Part shown: positions 1 through 8,813 of the stretch, in pieces
Layout: every line of letters begins with the position of its first letter
Position numbering within the stretch: the first letter of the stretch is position 1
From: Agrobacterium tumefaciens
Lineage (GTDB): Bacteria; Pseudomonadota; Alphaproteobacteria; Rhizobiales; Rhizobiaceae
Assembly: GCF_013337285.1 (NCBI RefSeq)
Contig: NZ_SUPW01000001.1
Span: 496,001 to 560,000, forward strand
Reading direction: 5' to 3'
Length of the DNA: 64,000 nucleotides
Made by a program: the position numbers and the translations under genes
The notes under the pieces: model-generated
Database searches by the model: none
Seen by the model: only the letters and a program-made list of their open reading frames with translations
Told to the model about the DNA's origin: nothing

Positions 1-1
1 A

Positions 2-610
2 AAGCTCAGCACCACGCTGGAGAAGCTTATAGGCAAGTTGCAGGGCCAGACGATCACGTTGCGCGAACTGATGGAAGCAATCGGCGAACAGGGCCTGTTG
101 CTCATCTGCGCAATTGCGTCCCTGCCCTTTCTCATTCCGGTCTCCATTCCCGGCGTCAGCACGGTGTTCGGCGCGGCGATCATCCTCGTCAGCCTGGCGA
201 TCACGCTGAACCGCCTGCCATGGCTGCCGGCGAAGATTCTCGACCGGCAGATGGAAACGGCAAAGCTGGTGCCGGCGCTTCAAAAAGGTGTCGCCATCGT
301 TTCCAAACTGGATGGATTTATTCGTCCGCGTGTACCGGTGCTCACCACCGGCATCGTCGCCAACAGGATAAACGGTCTGGCGCTGATGACGGCGGGCGTG
401 CTGCTGATGATGCCGCTCGGCTTCATTCCTTTTTCCAACACCCTGCCCGGCGTCGCCATCCTGCTTTTATCTGCGGGCATGATCCAGCGTGACGGTGTCA
501 CCGTGCTCGGTGGCTATCTGTTTCTCGGCCTGACGGCGATTTATTTCGCAGCGCTCGCCTATGCCGCCTTCTGGGCCGGACAGGGCATCAGCAGCTCGAT
601 CGGCGGATAA
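2..610 (+). CDS. exoD: ExoD-family membrane protein, 5' end cut by window
   Basis: Reading frame is open from the first bases of the window, so the true start lies upstream; an internal TTG at 38 is not a convincing start. The visible part has the ExoD pattern: an N-terminal 'LRELMEAIGEQG' stretch, then a hydrophobic hairpin containing PFLIPVSIPGVSTVFG (the Pro/Gly-rich signature of the family), a short soluble linker, and two further membrane stretches ending near residue 185. ExoD proteins were named for an exopolysaccharide phenotype in Sinorhizobium; their biochemical role is not settled. It faces a convergent small membrane-protein gene with only a few bases between them. Confidence 0.8.
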   Translation, partial: KLSTTLEKLIGKLQGQTITLRELMEAIGEQGLLLICAIASLPFLIPVSIPGVSTVFGAAIILVSLAITLNRLPWLPAKILDRQMETAKLVPALQKGVAIVSKLDGFIRPRVPVLTTGIVANRINGLALMTAGVLLMMPLGFIPFSNTLPGVAILLLSAGMIQRDGVTVLGGYLFLGLTAIYFAALAYAAFWAGQGISSSIGG

Positions 611-615
611 AAAGC

Positions 616-894
616 CTACTGTCCCCTGTTACGACGGGCTTCGCGGCTGTTCTGTCGCGATGCCCACCAGACCGCGAGCCTTCGCCGCCTGCGGCGCACC
701 GCCGGCAGATCGTGCGAAAGTACGACAAGACCGAGCGGAATCATCCAGAAACCGAGAACGGGCAAGAACCCCAGCGTTCCGCCAACCACCAGAGCGGAGC
801 CGGTGGCGATCCTGCCAACCCGCGAACGCGGCATGGCAAGGCTCCATTTTCCGACATGGAGGCGACCTGTCTTGTGGTTCATTCCGAATTTCAT
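616..894 (-). CDS. Small PGPGW-like transmembrane protein
   Basis: 92-residue protein starting at ATG 894, with a GGTAGGA ribosome-binding stretch just upstream. One hydrophobic segment (about residues 33-60) contains GGTLGFLPVLGFWMIPLGL, the Pro/Gly-rich pattern of the putative transmembrane 'PGPGW' family, followed by an Arg-rich cytoplasmic tail (RRRRRR). Function unknown. An in-frame ATG five codons in is an alternative start. Convergent with the ExoD-type gene. Confidence 0.7.
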   Translation of the reverse strand: MKFGMNHKTGRLHVGKWSLAMPRSRVGRIATGSALVVGGTLGFLPVLGFWMIPLGLVVLSHDLPAVRRRRRRLAVWWASRQNSREARRNRGQ

Positions 895-1070
895 TCCATC
901 CTACCCTTCAGCGTCTGGCCTGTGGATAATTTTTTGACCGTCGATAAGCCCGGAAAATCGGGGCTTCAGAGGGATAAAACAAGAGGAATGCGTTTTTTTT
1001 GAAAAAACCGCTTGGCAAATCGGAAAAGCATTTGTATTACCCCGCTCACACCGCGCCAAGCAGCGCACGT
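895..1070. other. Intergenic region before tRNA-Asn
   Basis: Contains a short hairpin (AAGCCC ... GGGCTT, 951-971) and the tRNA promoter listed separately. An antisense open frame running through here and the tRNA is treated as spurious. Confidence 0.5.
1012..1040 (+). promoter_or_regulatory. Sigma-70 promoter for tRNA-Asn
   Basis: TTGGCA (1012-1017) and TATTAC (1035-1040) are separated by 17 bases and lie 30 bases before the mature tRNA 5' end, the expected geometry for a stable-RNA promoter. Confidence 0.6.
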
Positions 1071-1145
1071 TCCCTGGTAGCTCAGCGGTAGAGCATTCGA
1101 CTGTTAATCGACAGGTCGCCGGTTCGAATCCGGCCCGGGGAGCCA
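1071..1145 (+). tRNA. tRNA-Asn (anticodon GTT)
   Basis: Complete cloverleaf: 7-bp acceptor TCCCTGG/CCGGGGA with one T-G pair, anticodon loop CTGTTAA with GTT at 1103-1105, T arm GCCGG-TTCGAAT-CCGGC, discriminator G and encoded CCA (1143-1145). A 16-bp palindrome, TCAAAACATGTTTTGA, follows at 1152-1167 and may help termination. Confidence 0.97.
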
Positions 1146-1243
1146 TTTCTCTCAAAACATGTTTTGAAGAGCGAAGTGCCGCTGCATTCGCCCGATCCGG
1201 TTCGTGGCGTCTTTCGCCCGCCGGAATAGCGGGCTACAGGCAA

Positions 1244-1783
<540 letters not shown>

Positions 1784-1833
1784 TCATGGAGGCGGGATCG
1801 TTTGCCCGCAGAAACCCCGCAGGAGAATTATCC

Positions 1834-2073
1834 ATGAACACCCCAAAGAAGCCGAAGAACGAACCGCTCGATATTCGCGACGAAGATGTGGCGCGTTTCG
1901 AAACCGACAGCGAACTCAAATCGAAGGATGGTGAGATTTATCCGGATGAGACGATGAACCTGCGCGCCCGCCGGCAGGCTGCGCGCCAGCATGAGGACAC
2001 CTTCATCGTTGCCACCGACCTTGAGGACGACGACCAGCGAGATGCCGCACCGGGCACCAGGGAGCAGCCATAG
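1834..2073 (+). CDS. Small hypothetical acidic protein
   Basis: 79 residues from ATG 1834, chosen because AGGAG at 1821-1825 lies 8 bases upstream; the frame is open further back (to 1732) but without a ribosome-binding site. The protein is hydrophilic and charged (MNTPKKPKNEPLDIRDEDV...), without a signal peptide or membrane segment. No family recognised. It is followed at once by a terminator hairpin, which supports it being a real single-gene unit. Confidence 0.55.
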   Translation: MNTPKKPKNEPLDIRDEDVARFETDSELKSKDGEIYPDETMNLRARRQAARQHEDTFIVATDLEDDDQRDAAPGTREQP

Positions 2074-2087
2074 GCCGCTTAAAATGG

Positions 2088-2113
2088 ATAAGGCGGGTCA
2101 TTGCCCGCCTTTA
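2088..2113. terminator. Bidirectional terminator hairpin
   Basis: Perfect stem GGCGGG (2092-2097)/CCCGCC (2104-2109) with loop TCATTG and flanking A/T pairs. It sits between two convergent genes. Confidence 0.7.
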
Positions 2114-2138
2114 TAAGAAATATGATGTTGTCCGGTCG

Positions 2139-2582
2139 TCAACGGCGAACGGAAACGATTGCCTTGCGGTTGAAATTGGATACCTGCACCCGGCCAGACT
2201 GGTTGCCACCAAGAATCTGGGCGGTCTTGCCGCTCATGCTCTTTAGAATTCCGGCGTGATAACCGCGGCCGTTACGGATGACGACGATATCGCCGGGCTT
2301 GGCCTGGCTGACGGGAACGGCATAACCGAAAGACGTCCAGGATTTTGCAAATCCGTAGGATTTCGGCGACTGCCGGCCGGCCTTGCCGGCAACGGCATGC
2401 AGGAAAAGGCCGCACCAAGGGGTGCTGCGGGGATTTGCCCCAAGAATATTCTTCAGGCTCTTGTTGTTCTTGGACTCATGCAGCCCGGTGTATTTTTCTG
2501 CCTGGTTCAGCATGCCGGCAGAGGCCGGCGCCGCGACTGTAAAAGCCAAGGCAGCGGATAGAATTAACGCGGATACTCTCAA
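2139..2582 (-). CDS. Secreted TIGR02594-family protein (CHAP/NlpC-like)
   Basis: The TTG at 2582 gives a clean signal peptide (MRVSALILSAALAFTVAAPASA) and has AAGGGCGAG upstream; a TTG at 2636 would add 18 polar residues. The mature part has the TIGR02594 pattern: an early helix, STPWCG with the presumed catalytic Cys, a later GYHAGIL with the conserved His, then LGGNQSGRVQVSNFN near the end. These are cysteine-peptidase-like folds often tied to cell-wall cleavage or phage lysis; activity here is inferred. About 147 residues, exported to the periplasm. Convergent with the small acidic gene. Confidence 0.75.
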   Translation of the reverse strand: MRVSALILSAALAFTVAAPASAGMLNQAEKYTGLHESKNNKSLKNILGANPRSTPWCGLFLHAVAGKAGRQSPKSYGFAKSWTSFGYAVPVSQAKPGDIVVIRNGRGYHAGILKSMSGKTAQILGGNQSGRVQVSNFNRKAIVSVRR

Positions 2583-2695
2583 ACGTCTCGCCCTTATGTT
2601 GGAGGGCGTCCGTGTATTGTGACAATTTAGCGACAATTTGACGAGAAATGGGCAGAAATCAGACAGCTATTCATGCGGCCTGATCTGTCATTGCT

Positions 2696-3262
2696 TCAAA
2701 ACAGGCTGCCCTGCGCCTCATCGGCGCGGCTGCGGCCGCCATTTTCGAGATCCAGCATGCGCAATTTGGTGTTGTTTCCGCCCGGTGCGGAAAAGCCGCC
2801 CAGCCGGCCGCCGGCAGCCAGAACGCGGTGGCAGGGAATGATGAGCGGCACCGGGTTTTTCGCCATGGCCTGACCGACATCGCGGGCCTTTTCCATGCCG
2901 AGGCCAAGGTCCCTTACTATGCCGCCATAAGTCGTCGTGTGGCCCCAGCCGATTTGCCGCGCCACCGCGTAAACATCGAGAAAGAAACGATCCTGTCCGG
3001 CAAGATCGAGTTCGACGGGGGTAAAATCAATCGCCTCACCACTGAAATAGCGGGTGATCATCGCGATCACCTCACGCGTGCGTGTGTCGGGAACCGCAAT
3101 CGTGGACGACGGAAAACGTTTAAGGAGAAGCTTTTCGGTTTCCCCTGCGTCAGCACCGGGCAATTGCAGACGGGCGATGCCGCGTCCTGCCCATGCTAGG
3201 CCGCAATGGCCGAGTGCGGTTGGAAAAACAATATAGCCGTAGTGGTTGGTCATCGCATTCAT
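2696..3262 (-). CDS. ogt: Methylated-DNA--protein-cysteine methyltransferase
   Basis: 188 residues. Removes methyl groups from O6-methylguanine (and O4-methylthymine) by irreversible transfer to its own Cys. The active-site motif IIPCHRV is present near residue 142, followed by GRLGGFSAPGG, and the DNA-binding helix-turn-helix part (WGHTTTYGGIV) precedes it. No Ada N-terminal regulatory domain, so this is the constitutive Ogt type. A second ATG three codons later (3253) is possible. Two genes away from the photolyase, another direct-reversal repair enzyme, on the opposite strand. Confidence 0.93.
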   Translation of the reverse strand: MNAMTNHYGYIVFPTALGHCGLAWAGRGIARLQLPGADAGETEKLLLKRFPSSTIAVPDTRTREVIAMITRYFSGEAIDFTPVELDLAGQDRFFLDVYAVARQIGWGHTTTYGGIVRDLGLGMEKARDVGQAMAKNPVPLIIPCHRVLAAGGRLGGFSAPGGNNTKLRMLDLENGGRSRADEAQGSLF

Positions 3263-3324
3263 TCATCCGCTTTCGGGCGCACACGATGCCATATCCTGCG
3301 TTCGAAACAACCCGTTTCCTGATC

Positions 3325-3362
3325 TCGAAAAAAACAAGGCCACCCTGCTCTGGCGGGTGGCC
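3325..3362 (-). terminator. Rho-independent terminator of the DUF982 gene
   Basis: Minus-strand stem GGCCACCC/GGGTGGCC (3338-3345 with 3355-3362) followed by TTG and a run of T (the A tract at 3328-3334 on the plus strand). It lies 28 bases after the DUF982 stop. Confidence 0.8.
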
Positions 3363-3389
3363 TTTAACGGATCAGTCCTGAAAATCCGC

Positions 3390-3686
3390 TCAGGATGCGA
3401 TTTTATTCGGCTCCTCCGCCTTGTCCTCCATCAGGCATTGCGCTTGCCGGCTCGCGGCAACGAAGGCGGTACGGGCGATTTCTCCCGCCACATCACCCAT
3501 CAACGAGGCGCGGCACAGACGCAACGCCTGTTCATGCGCCTTGTCGCCGCGTTCGGGCCATTCGTGCTGCAGGAAATCGAAGGCTTCGTAAACGCCGTTG
3601 AAAATCCGGGGAGCACCGTTTTCAAGGGAGATGGTAACGGGCTTTTCCCACTTAACGTCTTTCAGCAACATTGATTGCACTTCCAT
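3390..3686 (-). CDS. DUF982 family protein
   Basis: 98 residues. DUF982 pattern: W-x-x-PVTI near the start, AFDFLQHEWPERGDKAHEQALRLC in the middle, then GEIARTAFVAASRQA at the end. These small proteins are multi-copy and almost confined to Rhizobiales; function unknown. The Met at codon 6 (MLLKDVKW) is an equally likely start. It has its own strong terminator. Confidence 0.8.
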   Translation of the reverse strand: MEVQSMLLKDVKWEKPVTISLENGAPRIFNGVYEAFDFLQHEWPERGDKAHEQALRLCRASLMGDVAGEIARTAFVAASRQAQCLMEDKAEEPNKIAS

Positions 3687-3859
3687 GCTCTATTAACCCG
3701 CGACAAACGCCGGCTCCTCCAGTTGGTTCCCTTCACCTGCTGTTTCAAGAGCGAAAAAATAACCCTCGAGAAACCATGTGCCCCATCTTTCCATTCTAGC
3801 CGATTTGCGGAACAAAGCGTTTCAACACTCGTTCAAGCGGAAGTGAACCGGGTTCTTTC

Positions 3860-5299
3860 ATGCCAATAACAGCCTCCCCCGTCATCGTCTGGTTCCGCAA
3901 GGATTTGCGCCTTTCGGACAATCTTGCCCTTCTCGCAGCAGTGGATCACGGCGGCCCCATCATCCCCGTCTATGTCAGGGAAAAATCCTCTGGTCCGCTG
4001 GGCGGTGCGCAGGAATGGTGGCTTCACCATTCGCTCGCCTCGCTTTCCGCAGCACTCGAAGAAAAAGGCAGTCGTCTGCTGCTTCGAAACGGCGACGCCG
4101 AAAAGGCGCTGCGCCAGTTGATATCCGAAACCGGCGCTGAAGCCGTATTCTGGAATCGCCGGTACGAACCAGCCGGCTTGGCGACCGACAAGGCGCTGAA
4201 ACAAAACCTGAGAGATGCCGGTCTGACCGTTCACAGCTTTTCCGGCCACCTGCTGCACGAACCCTCCCGGTTGAAGACGAAATCCGGCGGCCCCTACCGG
4301 GTCTATACGCCCTTCTGGCGGGCGCTTGAGGGTGGCGAGGAGCCACATGCCCCGGCGGATGCGCCGAAGAGCCTCAAGGCACCTGCGACATGGCCGAAAT
4401 CGGAAAAGCTTGATGACTGGAAGCTGCTGCCGGTCAAGCCTGACTGGGCGACGGATTTCAGCGAGATATGGGCACCCGGCGAAAACAGCGCGCGGGAAAA
4501 ACTCGATGACTTTATCGACGGCGCTTTGAAGGGATATGAGGAAGGCCGCGATTTTCCGGCAAAGGGCGCAACCTCTATGCTCTCGCCGCATCTGGCCTTG
4601 GGTGAAATATCGCCTGCCACCGTCTGGCACGCAACGAAGGGGCTTTCCCGCCACATCGCCTCAAACGATATCAGCCGTTTTCGCAAGGAAATCGTCTGGC
4701 GGGAATTCTGCTATCACCTGCTGTTTCATTTCCCCGAACTGGACGAGAAAAACTGGAACGACAGTTTCGACGCCTTTGGCTGGCGGGACGATGAGAAATC
4801 CTTCAAGGCCTGGACGCGCGGCATGACGGGTTATCCCATCGTCGATGCCGGCATGAGACAATTGTGGCAACATGGCACCATGCATAACCGGGTGCGGATG
4901 ATCGTGGCGTCCTTCCTCATCAAACATCTGCTGATCGACTGGCGCAAGGGCGAGACGTGGTTCCGCGATACGCTGGTCGATGCCGATCCGGCCTCCAACG
5001 CCGCCAACTGGCAATGGGTGGCGGGTTCCGGGGCGGATGCCTCACCATTTTTCCGCATCTTCAACCCCATCCTGCAGGGCGAGAAATTCGATGGCGATGG
5101 GGATTATGTGCGCCGTTTCGTGCCGGAGCTGGACAAGCTGGAGCGGAAATACATCCACAAGCCATTTGAAGCACCGAAGGAGGTGCTGCAAAAGGCGGGA
5201 ATCGAGCTTGGCAAGACCTATCCGTTACCAATCGTCGATCACGGAAAGGCGCGGGAAAGAGCGCTTGCAGCCTATGCGGCGGTGAAGAACAACGCATAA
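3860..5299 (+). CDS. phrA: Deoxyribodipyrimidine photolyase, class III (PhrA-like)
   Basis: 479 residues. Splits UV-induced cyclobutane pyrimidine dimers using light and FAD. The N-terminal alpha/beta antenna domain begins IVWFRKDLRLSDN; the C-terminal FAD domain carries WREFCYHLLFHFP, GYPIVDAGMRQLW, HNRVRMIVASFL and DADPASNAANWQWVAGSG, the usual FAD and lesion-binding blocks. Length and sequence character fit the Agrobacterium PhrA type (class III, plant-cryptochrome-like), rather than the iron-sulfur PhrB type, which would show four cluster cysteines. The start is ATG 3860; its ribosome-binding site is weak (GGAAG, rather distant). Single-gene unit. Confidence 0.93.
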   Translation: MPITASPVIVWFRKDLRLSDNLALLAAVDHGGPIIPVYVREKSSGPLGGAQEWWLHHSLASLSAALEEKGSRLLLRNGDAEKALRQLISETGAEAVFWNRRYEPAGLATDKALKQNLRDAGLTVHSFSGHLLHEPSRLKTKSGGPYRVYTPFWRALEGGEEPHAPADAPKSLKAPATWPKSEKLDDWKLLPVKPDWATDFSEIWAPGENSAREKLDDFIDGALKGYEEGRDFPAKGATSMLSPHLALGEISPATVWHATKGLSRHIASNDISRFRKEIVWREFCYHLLFHFPELDEKNWNDSFDAFGWRDDEKSFKAWTRGMTGYPIVDAGMRQLWQHGTMHNRVRMIVASFLIKHLLIDWRKGETWFRDTLVDADPASNAANWQWVAGSGADASPFFRIFNPILQGEKFDGDGDYVRRFVPELDKLERKYIHKPFEAPKEVLQKAGIELGKTYPLPIVDHGKARERALAAYAAVKNNA

Positions 5300-5421
5300 A
5301 ATTGGGTATCGGCAAAATTTTGCGTGGCGAAGCCCAAGCCGGGAAGATAATTTCTTGCCTTGGGGCGGTTGTAACGGGACATAACGGCACCTAATTTCCG
5401 CTCAGACAAGAAGGCTCAATC

Positions 5422-6459
5422 ATGACCATTCATCCCTCTGCGCTCAGTGCTATCGGCAACACGCCACTCATCCGTCTGAAAGCTGCCTCCGAGGCGACGG
5501 GGTGCGAAATCCTAGGCAAGGCGGAGTTCCTGAACCCCGGCCAATCAGTGAAGGATCGCGCCGCGCTCTACATCATCCGCGACGCTGAACGGCGCGGACA
5601 GCTGCGGCCGGGCGGCACCATTGTCGAAGGCACGGCGGGCAATACCGGCATCGGCCTTTCGCTGGTCGCCAATATGCTCGGTTACAAGACGGTCATCGTT
5701 ATTCCCGAGACGCAGAGCCAGGAAAAGAAGGACGCGCTGAAGCTTCTTGGCGCAAAGCTGGTCGAGGTTCCGGCCGCCCCCTATTCCAACCCGAACAATT
5801 ACGTGAAGGTCTCCGGACGGCTGGCGAAACAGCTGGCCGCGACCGACGAGAACGGCGCAATCTGGGCCAACCAGTTCGACAATATCGCCAACCGTCAGGC
5901 CCATATCGAAACGACTGCGCCTGAAATCTGGGACCAGACGGATGGCAAGGTCGATGGATTCATATGCTCGGTGGGATCAGGCGGAACGCTTGCGGGCGTG
6001 GCCGATGGCCTGCGCGATTTCAACCCTGATATCAAGATCGGCCTTGCCGATCCTGAGGGTGCGGCCCTTTACGAATTCTACAAGCACGGTGTTCTGAAGT
6101 CCGAAGGTTCCTCCATTACCGAGGGCATTGGGCAGGGCCGTATCACCGCCAATCTGGAGGGTTTCACGCCGAATTTCTCCTATCGTATTTCGGATGCGGA
6201 AGCCCTGCCGGTGCTGTTCGATCTGGTGACAAAGGAAGGGCTTTGCCTCGGTGGCTCCTCCGGCATCAACATTGCCGGCGCAATCCGCCTTGCCCGCGAG
6301 CTTGGTCCGGGGCATACAATCGTGACGATACTATGCGACTACGGTAATCGTTATCAGTCGAAGCTGTTCAATCCGGATTTCCTGCGCTCCAAGGGGCTGC
6401 CGATTCCGCAATGGCTGGCGACGAAAAGCGAGATTGCGGTTCCGTACGAAACCGTTTGA
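5422..6459 (+). CDS. cysK: Cysteine synthase A, long rhizobial form
   Basis: 345 residues; makes cysteine from O-acetylserine and sulfide with PLP. The PLP lysine lies in GQSVKDRAA (about residue 43). The substrate loop reads EGTAGNTGIG instead of the common E-P/G-TSGNTG, and the phosphate-binding GSGGTLAGV follows. It is about 20-30 residues longer than E. coli CysK, the extra being at the C-terminus. The start follows AAGAAGG. It is the first gene of a tight unit: alaX begins 11 bases after its stop and sseA 16 bases after alaX. Confidence 0.9.
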   Translation: MTIHPSALSAIGNTPLIRLKAASEATGCEILGKAEFLNPGQSVKDRAALYIIRDAERRGQLRPGGTIVEGTAGNTGIGLSLVANMLGYKTVIVIPETQSQEKKDALKLLGAKLVEVPAAPYSNPNNYVKVSGRLAKQLAATDENGAIWANQFDNIANRQAHIETTAPEIWDQTDGKVDGFICSVGSGGTLAGVADGLRDFNPDIKIGLADPEGAALYEFYKHGVLKSEGSSITEGIGQGRITANLEGFTPNFSYRISDAEALPVLFDLVTKEGLCLGGSSGINIAGAIRLARELGPGHTIVTILCDYGNRYQSKLFNPDFLRSKGLPIPQWLATKSEIAVPYETV

Positions 6460-6470
6460 GGACATGCCGA

Positions 6471-7208
6471 ATGCCTGTGAATGCCCTGTTCCGTGACGAT
6501 TTTTATCTCTCAACCGTAGAAGCAATCGTCACGGCGGTGCATGAGGATGGCGGCATAGAATTCGACCAGACCTGCTTTTACGCAACGTCCGGCGGCCAGC
6601 CGGGCGATAGCGGGTTTCTCGAGCGGGCCGATGGCTCGCGCATCGACCTCGGCGTCACGAAAAACGGTGCCGACAAGAGCGTCATCATCCATGTGCCGCT
6701 CGACGGCCAGCCTTCTCCGGAAGTCGGCGAAAAGCTGACCCTGCATGTGGACTGGCCGCGCCGCTACAAGCTGATGCGCATGCACACCGCCTGCCATCTC
6801 CTGTCCGTCGTCTGCCAGTGGCCGATAACAGGTGCCGCCGTCGGCGAGGACGAATCGCGTGTCGATTTCGACATGTCGGAAACCATCGACAAAGATGAAG
6901 TGACGGCGAAGCTGATGGAACTGGTGAAAGCCAACCATCCCGTCTTCCTGCAATGGATCACCGACGAAGAACTTCAGGCCAATCCGGGCATCGTCAAATC
7001 CAAGAATGTGCGCCCGCCGATGGGCCTTGGCCGGGTCAGCCTTGTCTGCATCGGCGAAAATTCCAGCATCGACAGCCAGCCTTGCGGCGGCACCCATGTT
7101 TCGCAAACGCAGGAAGTGGGCGATATTCACATTGCCAAGATAGAAAAGAAGGGCAAGGAGAACAGGCGGTTCCGCATTCGTTTCGGCGCGCCTGAAGCTG
7201 CTGCCTGA
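6471..7208 (+). CDS. alaX: Trans-acting alanyl-tRNA editing protein (AlaX type)
   Basis: 245 residues from ATG 6471; the frame is open further upstream but that would overlap cysK. It hydrolyses Ser or Gly wrongly attached to tRNA-Ala. The zinc-binding editing-site motifs are both visible: HTACH (H-x3-H) near residue 105 and CGGTH (C-x3-H) near residue 205. No catalytic aminoacylation domain, so it is a free-standing editing domain. Its place between cysteine synthase and a sulfurtransferase suggests co-expression with sulfur amino-acid metabolism. Confidence 0.9.
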   Translation: MPVNALFRDDFYLSTVEAIVTAVHEDGGIEFDQTCFYATSGGQPGDSGFLERADGSRIDLGVTKNGADKSVIIHVPLDGQPSPEVGEKLTLHVDWPRRYKLMRMHTACHLLSVVCQWPITGAAVGEDESRVDFDMSETIDKDEVTAKLMELVKANHPVFLQWITDEELQANPGIVKSKNVRPPMGLGRVSLVCIGENSSIDSQPCGGTHVSQTQEVGDIHIAKIEKKGKENRRFRIRFGAPEAAA

Positions 7209-7224
7209 AATCAGGAGAGACATC

Positions 7225-8646
7225 GTGAGCACGGATAAGAGCCGTTTCGTCGTTTCGGCGGACTGGGTGGAAAAACAGCTCGGCACATCAGGGTTTCGTC
7301 TCGTTGATGCCTCGTGGTATCTGCCGGCACACAAGCGCAATGGCACGGAAGAATTTGCGGCTGGTCATCTGCCCGGCGCTGTGTTCTTCGATCAGGATAA
7401 GATCGCCGACCATACGACCGGCCTGCCGCACTCCCTGCCCTCACCAGAGTTCTTTGCGGAACAGGCTGGTGAGCTTGGCCTCAGCGAAGACGACACGATC
7501 GTGGTTTATGACGGTCCCGGTTTCTTTTCCGCACCGCGCGTCTGGTGGATGCTGCGGGTGATGGGCGTGCGTAAGGCCTATGTGCTGGACGGCGGTCTGG
7601 ATAGCTGGAAGCGCGACGGCCGACCACTTGAGACCGGCACGCCGGAGATCGAGCCTGCGACGTTTACATCTGACTTCAACGAGAAGCGTGTGACGTCGCT
7701 CTCAACCATGCGCGGCATCGTCGACAGCGGTGATAAGCAGATTGCCGATGCCCGTGGCGCGGGGCGCTTCACTGGTGATGAGGCAGAGCCGCGTGCCGGC
7801 ATGCGCTCGGGCCACATGCCCGGCGCACGCAGCCTGCCCGCCACTGCCTTTTCCGAGAACGGTCATTTCAAGGACCTGAACGCCATCCGCAAGATGGTGG
7901 CGGACGCCGGCATCGATCTCAATCAGCCGGTGGTGACGAGCTGCGGTTCTGGCGTCACCGCCGCCGTCATCACGCTGGCGCTGGAATCCCTCGGCCATCG
8001 GGACAACTCGCTTTATGACGGCTCCTGGTCCGAATGGGGCGGGTTGGAAGACACGCCTGTCGTCACCGGCCCCGCGGAGCCTGTTCCCGTGGTCTCGCAT
8101 GGGCCTTTGAAGGCGCATGTGACGCAGCTGGAAATGACGTCACCTCCGAAGGTCAGCCTGCCTATCCCCGTCAATATCCAGACGGCGCTGATGCGGGTCA
8201 CCGATATTCCCCTGCACTTCTATCGCTATCTTTACTGGCGGGTGGGGAAACGCTGGCATTGGCAGAAGCGCATGCGCATGAGCGACGCTGAACTGTCCGC
8301 CGTTCTCAAGGACCCGAAGAACAGCGTCACGGTTCTTTACATCAACGGTGCCGCTGCCGGCTTCTTCGAGTTGAACAAGGCAAGCGACGAGGTGACCGAG
8401 CTTTCCTATTTCGGGCTGCTCGAAGAGGCGATCGGTGCTGGCGTCGGCAAGTGGTTTCTGTTGCAGGCGCTTTACGCCGCCTGGCAGGACAATCCGAAAC
8501 GCGTGACGGTGACGACCAACACGCTTGACCATCCGCGCGCGCTGCATCTTTACCAGATGATGGGCTTTTCGCCTATCGGCACCTATGAAGCCTGGGTAGA
8601 GCCGCTGTCCGATACCGAGCTTCTGGAAATTTCGCTGCGTAACTGA
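7225..8646 (+). CDS. sseA: 3-mercaptopyruvate sulfurtransferase fused to GNAT acetyltransferase
   Basis: 473 residues in one uninterrupted frame. Residues 1-285 form a two-rhodanese SseA: an inactive first domain, then a second one with catalytic Cys240 in CGSGVTA, the loop typical of mercaptopyruvate rather than thiosulfate sulfurtransferases. Residues from about 305 to the end form a GNAT N-acetyltransferase (VTVLYINGAAAGFFEL, then GVGKWFLLQAL as the acetyl-CoA loop, then ALHLYQMMGFSP). SseA normally ends near residue 280-285. The GNAT part has an in-frame ATG at 8134 and could also be made alone. Third gene of the cysK unit. Confidence 0.88.
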   Translation: MSTDKSRFVVSADWVEKQLGTSGFRLVDASWYLPAHKRNGTEEFAAGHLPGAVFFDQDKIADHTTGLPHSLPSPEFFAEQAGELGLSEDDTIVVYDGPGFFSAPRVWWMLRVMGVRKAYVLDGGLDSWKRDGRPLETGTPEIEPATFTSDFNEKRVTSLSTMRGIVDSGDKQIADARGAGRFTGDEAEPRAGMRSGHMPGARSLPATAFSENGHFKDLNAIRKMVADAGIDLNQPVVTSCGSGVTAAVITLALESLGHRDNSLYDGSWSEWGGLEDTPVVTGPAEPVPVVSHGPLKAHVTQLEMTSPPKVSLPIPVNIQTALMRVTDIPLHFYRYLYWRVGKRWHWQKRMRMSDAELSAVLKDPKNSVTVLYINGAAAGFFELNKASDEVTELSYFGLLEEAIGAGVGKWFLLQALYAAWQDNPKRVTVTTNTLDHPRALHLYQMMGFSPIGTYEAWVEPLSDTELLEISLRN

Positions 8647-8707
8647 GGCTCCGGTTGATACTGAGGCTCGATTGATCGGGTGCCGCATGCACCTTTCCCG
8701 ATCACTT

Positions 8708-8750
8708 CACTCCCCTCATTCCTGTGACAAGCACAGGCATGAGGGGAGTG
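8708..8750. repeat. Long palindromic hairpin after sseA
   Basis: CACTCCCCTCAT (8708-8719) pairs with ATGAGGGGAGTG (8739-8750), and CCTGTG (8721-8726) with CACAGG (8732-8737) inside. No T run follows. Either a terminator or a degenerate rhizobial palindromic repeat. Confidence 0.6.
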
Positions 8751-8813
8751 CGGAAACGTCAGCGCAGGAACTGCTGCACAGTGTTTGTGAGGCTCGCTTT
8801 AACTGCGCAGCAT

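Noticed and set aside
901..1155. Antisense open frame of 84 codons across tRNA-Asn
   Set aside because: The peptide (APRAGFEPATCRLTVE type) is the well-known translation of the reverse strand of a tRNA gene; the tRNA cloverleaf is complete.
3833..4654. 273-codon open frame opposite the photolyase
   Set aside because: Antisense to conserved photolyase blocks; no domain.
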